Source: an uncultured Ruminococcus sp. (GTDB lineage: Bacteria > Bacillota > Clostridia > Oscillospirales > Ruminococcaceae). From it: a stretch of 10,111 bases of DNA. Below are positions 6,496-10,111 of the stretch, in pieces. The notes below the pieces were generated by a model. That model was not told the origin of the DNA and did not search any database. It saw only the letters and a program-made list of their open reading frames with translations. Position 1 is the stretch's first letter. Every line of letters begins with the position of its first letter. The position numbers and the translations under genes were made by a program. Where the stretch lies: positions 1 to 10,111 of the forward strand of contig CAMWOX010000043.1 in NCBI GenBank assembly GCA_947175975.1, read 5' to 3'.

Positions 6496-7055
6496 GATAT
6501 AAACATTTCCGGCTTAGTATGGATTTTGGATTTCCTGCGATGATTGCATTGGCTTTTTTGCAGTCGGAACAGGATTTCATGCGTAGAATGTTATTTGTAA
6601 GTTTGCTGCATGAACTTGGACATGGTTTCGTGATGTGTCTGACAGGGGCAGGCATCCGGGAAATCAGACTGCATGCCTCTGGCATTCAGATGCTAACCGG
6701 CAGCCGGCTTCTTAGTACAGGACAGGCTTTCTGGATTTACCTGAGTGGTCCTCTTGTCAATCTGGTTTCTGCGTGTCTGCTCTGGCATACACAGCCTGAG
6801 ACGGCAGTGCTGCACCTGGGGATGGGTCTTTTTAATCTTTTGCCTTACAGCATTCTGGATGGTGGTGCATTGTTGCAATGTATACTGGAATGTAAGTGTG
6901 ATTTTCTGAAAGTATTTCCTATTTTGAGCATCCTGCTTTCTGTTGCTGCTATTTTTGCAGGATATTACTGCAAGATACAAAATCCTGCTTATTATCTCAT
7001 GGCAGTTTATCTGGCAGTTTCAGAGTTTTTTGTTGACAAACATCTGCCTTTGTGA
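6486..7055 (+). CDS. spoIVFB: Site-2 protease family (M50) membrane metalloprotease, SpoIVFB-like
   Basis: This 189-aa, very hydrophobic protein carries the zinc-protease motif HELGH at residues 42-46 in an early membrane helix. The second M50 motif, NLLPYSILDGG, is at 117-127 with Asp125 as the expected third zinc ligand. An SGPLVN segment (87-92) is also typical. I estimate five or six membrane helices. SpoIVFB cuts pro-sigma-K inside the mother-cell side of the forespore outer membrane, releasing active sigma-K. The Bacillus enzyme is longer (288 aa) and has a C-terminal CBS domain that senses ATP; no such domain is present here. ATG 6486 starts within the end of the preceding gene. Sporulation context (spoVM just upstream, candidate sigma-E promoter, radical SAM pair downstream) favours SpoIVFB over an unrelated M50 protease. 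The M50 call is firm and the SpoIVFB orthology is likely. Confidence 0.85.
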   Translation: MELRYKHFRLSMDFGFPAMIALAFLQSEQDFMRRMLFVSLLHELGHGFVMCLTGAGIREIRLHASGIQMLTGSRLLSTGQAFWIYLSGPLVNLVSACLLWHTQPETAVLHLGMGLFNLLPYSILDGGALLQCILECKCDFLKVFPILSILLSVAAIFAGYYCKIQNPAYYLMAVYLAVSEFFVDKHLPL

Positions 7056-7061
7056 TAGAAT
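7033..7061 (+). promoter_or_regulatory. Sigma-A promoter of the LRR gene (and probably the downstream radical SAM genes)
   Basis: TTGACA at 7033-7038, a 17-nt spacer and TAGAAT at 7056-7061, preceded by TGA as an extended -10 element, make a near-consensus vegetative promoter. It lies over the last codons and stop codon of the M50 protease gene. Expected transcription start is near 7068, leaving an A/T-rich leader of about 45 nt with AGGAGG at 7101-7106. As only 19 nt and no terminator separate the LRR gene from the radical SAM gene, the same promoter likely drives both. Confidence 0.78.
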
Positions 7062-7112
7062 ATAAGAGAGAGCTAAAATTTTTTTAATTTTTTAAAATTG
7101 AGGAGGAATATC

Positions 7113-8186
7113 ATGAAATTTGCAAAAAAGAAGAGGAATAGTATGGAATTTGAAATTACTGCAGATGGTGAGTTGATGAGATACACGGGCAGTGCTACAG
7201 ATGTAACAATCCCCGACAGCGTGACAAGGATTGGCTACGAGGCTTTTTATGGATGCGAAAGTCTTACAAACATAACCATCCCCGATAGTGTGACAAGTAT
7301 TGGAAAAGATGCTTTTTCAAATTGCAAAAATCTTGCAAGTATAACCATCCCCGACAGTGTGACAAGTATCGAAAAAGGTGCTTTTGAGCATTGTGAAAGT
7401 CTTACAAGTATCATCATTCCCAATAGTGTAACAAGTATCGGCAAAAGTGCTTTTTGTGGCTGTACACGTCTTACCAGTATCACCATTTCCAACAGTGTGA
7501 CAAGCATTGACAAAAATACTTTTGAGGACTGTAAAAGCCTTGCAAGTGTCACCATCCCCGGCAGTGTGACAAGTATCGGAAAAAATGCTTTTTGGGGTTG
7601 TGAAAGTCTTACAGGCGTAACCATCCGCAACGGTGTGACAAACATCGACAACACGGCTTTTTGGGGTTGCAAAAGTCTGACAAGTATCATCATCCCCAAC
7701 AGTGTGACAAGAATCGGCGACTATGCTTTTAAGGACTGCAAAAGTCTGACTAGCATAATCATCCCCAACAACGTGACAAGCATTGGCTTCAGTGTTTTTG
7801 ATCATTGCACAAGTCTTACAACCGTAACACTCCCTGACGGTCTGACAAAAATCGGCGGTTATGCTTTTTATGGTTGCAAAAGCCTGACAGGCTTAACAAT
7901 TCCTGACAGCGTGACAGAAATTGGCGGACTAGCTTTTTCAGATTGCGAAAGTCTGACAAGCATAAACATCCCTAGCAACTTGAAAAGCATCGCCAGCAGT
8001 GCCTTTTGGGGGTGCAAAAATATTACAAGCATTATTATCCCGGATAGTGTGACTGAAGAGGATCTCCCGGCTTTTACAGGATTCGAAAATTTTCCAAATG
8101 AAAAAGTTTCTGACAAAATATCAGTGAGTACTTCCAAAGAGATTCAGAGACTCATTGCGAAGCTGACAAAAAACAGCGATACATAA
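7113..8186 (+). CDS. BspA/TpLRR-type leucine-rich repeat protein without export signal
   Basis: The protein (357 aa) is built from 23-residue repeats of the form LTSITIPDSVTSIGxxAFxxCxS, matching the LRR_5/BspA (Treponema pallidum LRR) family, which folds as a right-handed solenoid and usually mediates binding. Thirteen repeats cover residues 28-326; twelve end with a cysteine at the same place. A short basic start (MKFAKKKRN) and a region of about 27 residues precede them, and a charged helical tail of about 30 residues follows. No signal peptide, transmembrane helix or wall-sorting motif is visible, so it looks cytoplasmic, unlike most BspA proteins. ATG 7113 has AGGAGG 6 nt upstream; the upstream in-frame TTG 7098 lies before that site. 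It has its own sigma-A promoter and sits between spoIVFB and the radical SAM pair. Its binding partner and function are unknown. Confidence 0.92.
   Translation: MKFAKKKRNSMEFEITADGELMRYTGSATDVTIPDSVTRIGYEAFYGCESLTNITIPDSVTSIGKDAFSNCKNLASITIPDSVTSIEKGAFEHCESLTSIIIPNSVTSIGKSAFCGCTRLTSITISNSVTSIDKNTFEDCKSLASVTIPGSVTSIGKNAFWGCESLTGVTIRNGVTNIDNTAFWGCKSLTSIIIPNSVTRIGDYAFKDCKSLTSIIIPNNVTSIGFSVFDHCTSLTTVTLPDGLTKIGGYAFYGCKSLTGLTIPDSVTEIGGLAFSDCESLTSINIPSNLKSIASSAFWGCKNITSIIIPDSVTEEDLPAFTGFENFPNEKVSDKISVSTSKEIQRLIAKLTKNSDT
7194..8090 (+). repeat. Thirteen tandem 69-bp coding repeats (LRR units)
   Basis: Unit boundaries fall exactly every 69 bp (for example 7263, 7332, 7401, through 8022), with no insertions or deletions over 897 bp. 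Most units share DNA blocks such as AGTGTGACAAG and CATCCCC, with several near-identical central units (4, 8 and 9 share the ITSIIIPN version). This suggests growth by duplication or recombination between units, and a region prone to copy-number change. The last unit is diverged and has lost the repeat cysteine. Confidence 0.9.
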
Positions 8187-8205
8187 AATACAGGTGGAAT
8201 AATCT

Positions 8206-10041
8206 ATGCCAAAAAGTAGAGTGGAGCAATTTTTGTTGGATGTTCAGAAGCCATCACGCTACACAGGTGGTGAAGTGGGCGAAATCATCAAGAATAAAGA
8301 TCAGATTGATGTGCGATTTGCATTTTGTTTTCCGGATATTTACGATGTCGGAATGTCCCATCTGGGGATGAAGATTTTATATTCCTTGACTAATCAGAGA
8401 GAGAATTACTGGTGTGAGCGTGTTTTTGCACCCTGGACAGATATGGAAGAAATCATGCGTCGAGAGCATATTTTGTTATATGCACTGGAAAGCGGTGATC
8501 CTGTAAAAGAATTTGATTTTATTGGATTTACGCTCCAGTATGAAATGTCCTATACGAATATATTAAATATGCTGGATCTGGCAGATGTTCCGATCTGGCA
8601 GAAAGACCGGGGAGAACAGCTTGCACCGTTGGTGATTGCAGGAGGTCCTTGTGCCTGTAATCCTGAGCCGTTAGCAGATTTCTTTGATTTGTTTATCCTG
8701 GGTGAGGGGGAAGAAGTCAATCTGGAGCTGATGGATCTGTATAAGACAATGAAAGAAGCAGGTGCAACACGCTCAGAATTTCTCAGACAAGCATCCCAGA
8801 TAGAGGGCATCTATGTGCCTTCTCTTTATGCAGTAAATTATCATGAAGATGGTACTGTGAAAGAGATTATTTCTCATGATGATGCACCTGCTGTTATTAA
8901 AAAGCGTGTTATAACAGATATGAGTGCCAGTTATTATCCGGATCAGGTTGTCATCCCGTTTTTAGAGCCGATTCATGATAGGATTTCCGTGGAAGTTCTC
9001 CGAGGATGCATCCGGGGATGCAGATTCTGTCAGGCAGGGTTTTTATACAGACCATTCCGGGAAAAATCCGCAGAGCGGATCTGTCAGCAGGGAATTGCAC
9101 TTTGTGAAAATTCCGGTTATGATGAATTGTCATTATCTTCACTCAGTACAAGTGATCATTCGCAGTTGGAGCAGATTCTGGATCAGTTGCTGCATTATAC
9201 AGAACAGTCACATGTGAATTTGTCTCTGCCATCGCTCCGGATTGATAATTTTTCTAAGTCTGTTTTGGAAAAAATCACAACAATCCGTAAAAGCGGATTG
9301 ACATTCGCACCAGAAGCCGGTACACAGAGACTCCGGGATGTCATTAATAAAAATGTGACAGAAGAGGAAGTATTACGGACTTGCCAGATCGCATTTGACG
9401 GTGGATATACAACTGTGAAATTGTATTTTATGATGGGTTTGCCAACAGAAACAGATGAGGATATTATTGGCATTGCAGAATTGGCGCAGAAGATTGTGAA
9501 TTTATTTTATGATATGCCGGATCGTGCTAAGGGTAAATTGCAGATTTCTATCAGTACTGCTACTTTTGTACCGAAGCCGTTCACGCCGTTTGAATTTGAA
9601 CCACAGGCATCCAAAGAAGAAATTTTAAGAAAGCAGAAAATTCTGAAAAAAGCAATTAAATCTAAAAAAATCAAGACCAGTATGCATATTTCAGATGTCA
9701 GCCAGATGGAAGCTGTTCTTGCCAGAGGTGACAGAAGACTCTGTTCTGTTATTTATGATGCATGGAAAAGCGGCTGCCATATGGATAGTTGGGAAGAATT
9801 TTTTGATGCTGCTCTGTGGTATGCTGCTTTTGAGAAAAATAATCTGTCTCCGGAATTTTATGCCAATCGTACCAGAAACTATGATGAAATTATGCCTTGG
9901 AGTCATCTGGATTATCTGATTTCTAGAAAATTTCTGATCCGGGAGAATCAGAAAGCACATCAGGCAATCACAACGCCGCCGTGTCGTGTACAATGTTCTG
10001 GGTGTGGTGCAAATTCCTGTCTGGGGAGGGCTTGCTTTTGA
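8206..10041 (+). CDS. TIGR03960-family B12-binding-like radical SAM protein
   Basis: This 611-aa protein has an N-terminal Rossmann/B12-binding-like region (roughly residues 20-190, with DIYDVGMSHLGMKILY and VIAGGPCACNPEPLADFFD). A radical SAM domain follows, in which Cys268, Cys272 and Cys275 (CIRGCRFC) should bind the [4Fe-4S] cluster that cleaves S-adenosylmethionine. Typical downstream segments are SLSSLSTSDHS, FAPEAGTQRLRDVINKN and STATFVPKPFTPFEFE. The C-terminus is cysteine-rich: Cys593, 597, 600, 605 and 610. These features match TIGR03960, a widespread clostridial family whose reaction is not established as far as I know; it is usually encoded beside the TIGR03936/DUF2344 protein, which indeed starts here in a 4-nt overlap. 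ATG 8206 has AGGTGG 8 nt upstream. It follows the LRR gene by 19 nt with no terminator. Confidence 0.9.
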   Translation: MPKSRVEQFLLDVQKPSRYTGGEVGEIIKNKDQIDVRFAFCFPDIYDVGMSHLGMKILYSLTNQRENYWCERVFAPWTDMEEIMRREHILLYALESGDPVKEFDFIGFTLQYEMSYTNILNMLDLADVPIWQKDRGEQLAPLVIAGGPCACNPEPLADFFDLFILGEGEEVNLELMDLYKTMKEAGATRSEFLRQASQIEGIYVPSLYAVNYHEDGTVKEIISHDDAPAVIKKRVITDMSASYYPDQVVIPFLEPIHDRISVEVLRGCIRGCRFCQAGFLYRPFREKSAERICQQGIALCENSGYDELSLSSLSTSDHSQLEQILDQLLHYTEQSHVNLSLPSLRIDNFSKSVLEKITTIRKSGLTFAPEAGTQRLRDVINKNVTEEEVLRTCQIAFDGGYTTVKLYFMMGLPTETDEDIIGIAELAQKIVNLFYDMPDRAKGKLQISISTATFVPKPFTPFEFEPQASKEEILRKQKILKKAIKSKKIKTSMHISDVSQMEAVLARGDRRLCSVIYDAWKSGCHMDSWEEFFDAALWYAAFEKNNLSPEFYANRTRNYDEIMPWSHLDYLISRKFLIRENQKAHQAITTPPCRVQCSGCGANSCLGRACF

Positions 10042-10111
10042 AAGATTACAGGATTCTATTTGAAAAAAAACAGAATATGAAATATATTTCCCATCTGGAT
10101 CTGAATCGGTG
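10038..10111 (+). CDS. TIGR03936/DUF2344 radical-SAM-associated protein, 5' end only
   Basis: This partial gene runs off the window. It begins with TTG 10038, overlapping the preceding stop as TTGA, and has a GGGGAGGG ribosome site about 7 nt upstream. The first 24 residues read KDYRILFEKK then MKYISHLDLNR. The pattern RxxFxK followed by YISHLDL is the N-terminal signature of the DUF2344 (TIGR03936) family, the regular partner of the radical SAM protein encoded immediately upstream. Its molecular role is not established. The overlap implies translational coupling and a functional pair. Because only the start is visible, I cannot say whether the gene is intact. Confidence 0.85.
   Translation, partial: MKDYRILFEKKQNMKYISHLDLNR

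Noticed and set aside
7075..7099. A/T palindrome upstream of the LRR gene as a terminator for spoIVFB
   Set aside because: The possible stem is A/T only and weak, and it lies within the leader of the new transcript.
7247..7805. Two long minus-strand frames inside the LRR gene, with regular repeats
   Set aside because: They arise because the 69-bp repeat keeps antisense frames open; they have no ribosome sites or promoters.
7194..8090. CRISPR array
   Set aside because: The units are contiguous coding repeats in one open frame with no unique spacers.

Overview
This window looks like chromosomal core sequence from a low to moderate G+C, endospore-forming Firmicute of class Clostridia, most likely a Ruminococcus-like member of the Oscillospiraceae. 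The evidence is the gene order (rsmB, rlmN, PP2C phosphatase, PASTA kinase, rsgA, thiN, spoVM, then the spoIVF locus and a paired radical SAM locus), the AGGAGG-type ribosome binding sites, the TTG and GTG starts, and two sporulation loci. The genus is inference. Every gene I can support is on the plus strand.

Region 1 (1-1194): the 3' end of rsmB, interrupted by an in-frame TAA at 69-71, then rlmN. Region 2 (1232-5891): a consensus sigma-A promoter followed by prpC (PP2C phosphatase), prkC (PASTA serine/threonine kinase), rsgA (ribosome assembly GTPase) and thiN (thiamine pyrophosphokinase). The last three are linked by 1-28 nt gaps or overlaps. The kinase and phosphatase form the usual antagonistic pair; the rpe gene that often sits between rsgA and thiN is absent.

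Region 3 (5892-7055) is a sporulation island. It holds a 29-codon spoVM homologue, an intrinsic terminator, and a two-gene spoIVF-like operon: a 102-aa single-pass membrane protein in the SpoIVFA position overlapping a 189-aa M50 (site-2 protease) SpoIVFB-like enzyme. A good match to a sigma-E promoter precedes that operon, and a weaker mother-cell-type promoter precedes spoVM.

Region 4 (7033-10111) starts with another near-perfect sigma-A promoter, which overlaps the end of the protease gene. It drives a BspA-type leucine-rich-repeat gene made of thirteen 69-bp units with no export signal. This is followed after 19 nt by a TIGR03960-type radical SAM gene and the start of its usual partner, a TIGR03936/DUF2344 gene. 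The LRR gene appears to be inserted into an otherwise conserved spoIVFB/radical-SAM neighbourhood.

I found no wholly new defence or mobile system. The most interesting items are the broken rsmB, the LRR gene inserted in a core locus, the minimal spoIVF pair with its developmental promoter, and the extra extracellular module on the PASTA kinase. No tRNA, rRNA, CRISPR array or insertion sequence was seen, and no gene-free stretch reaches 300 bases.
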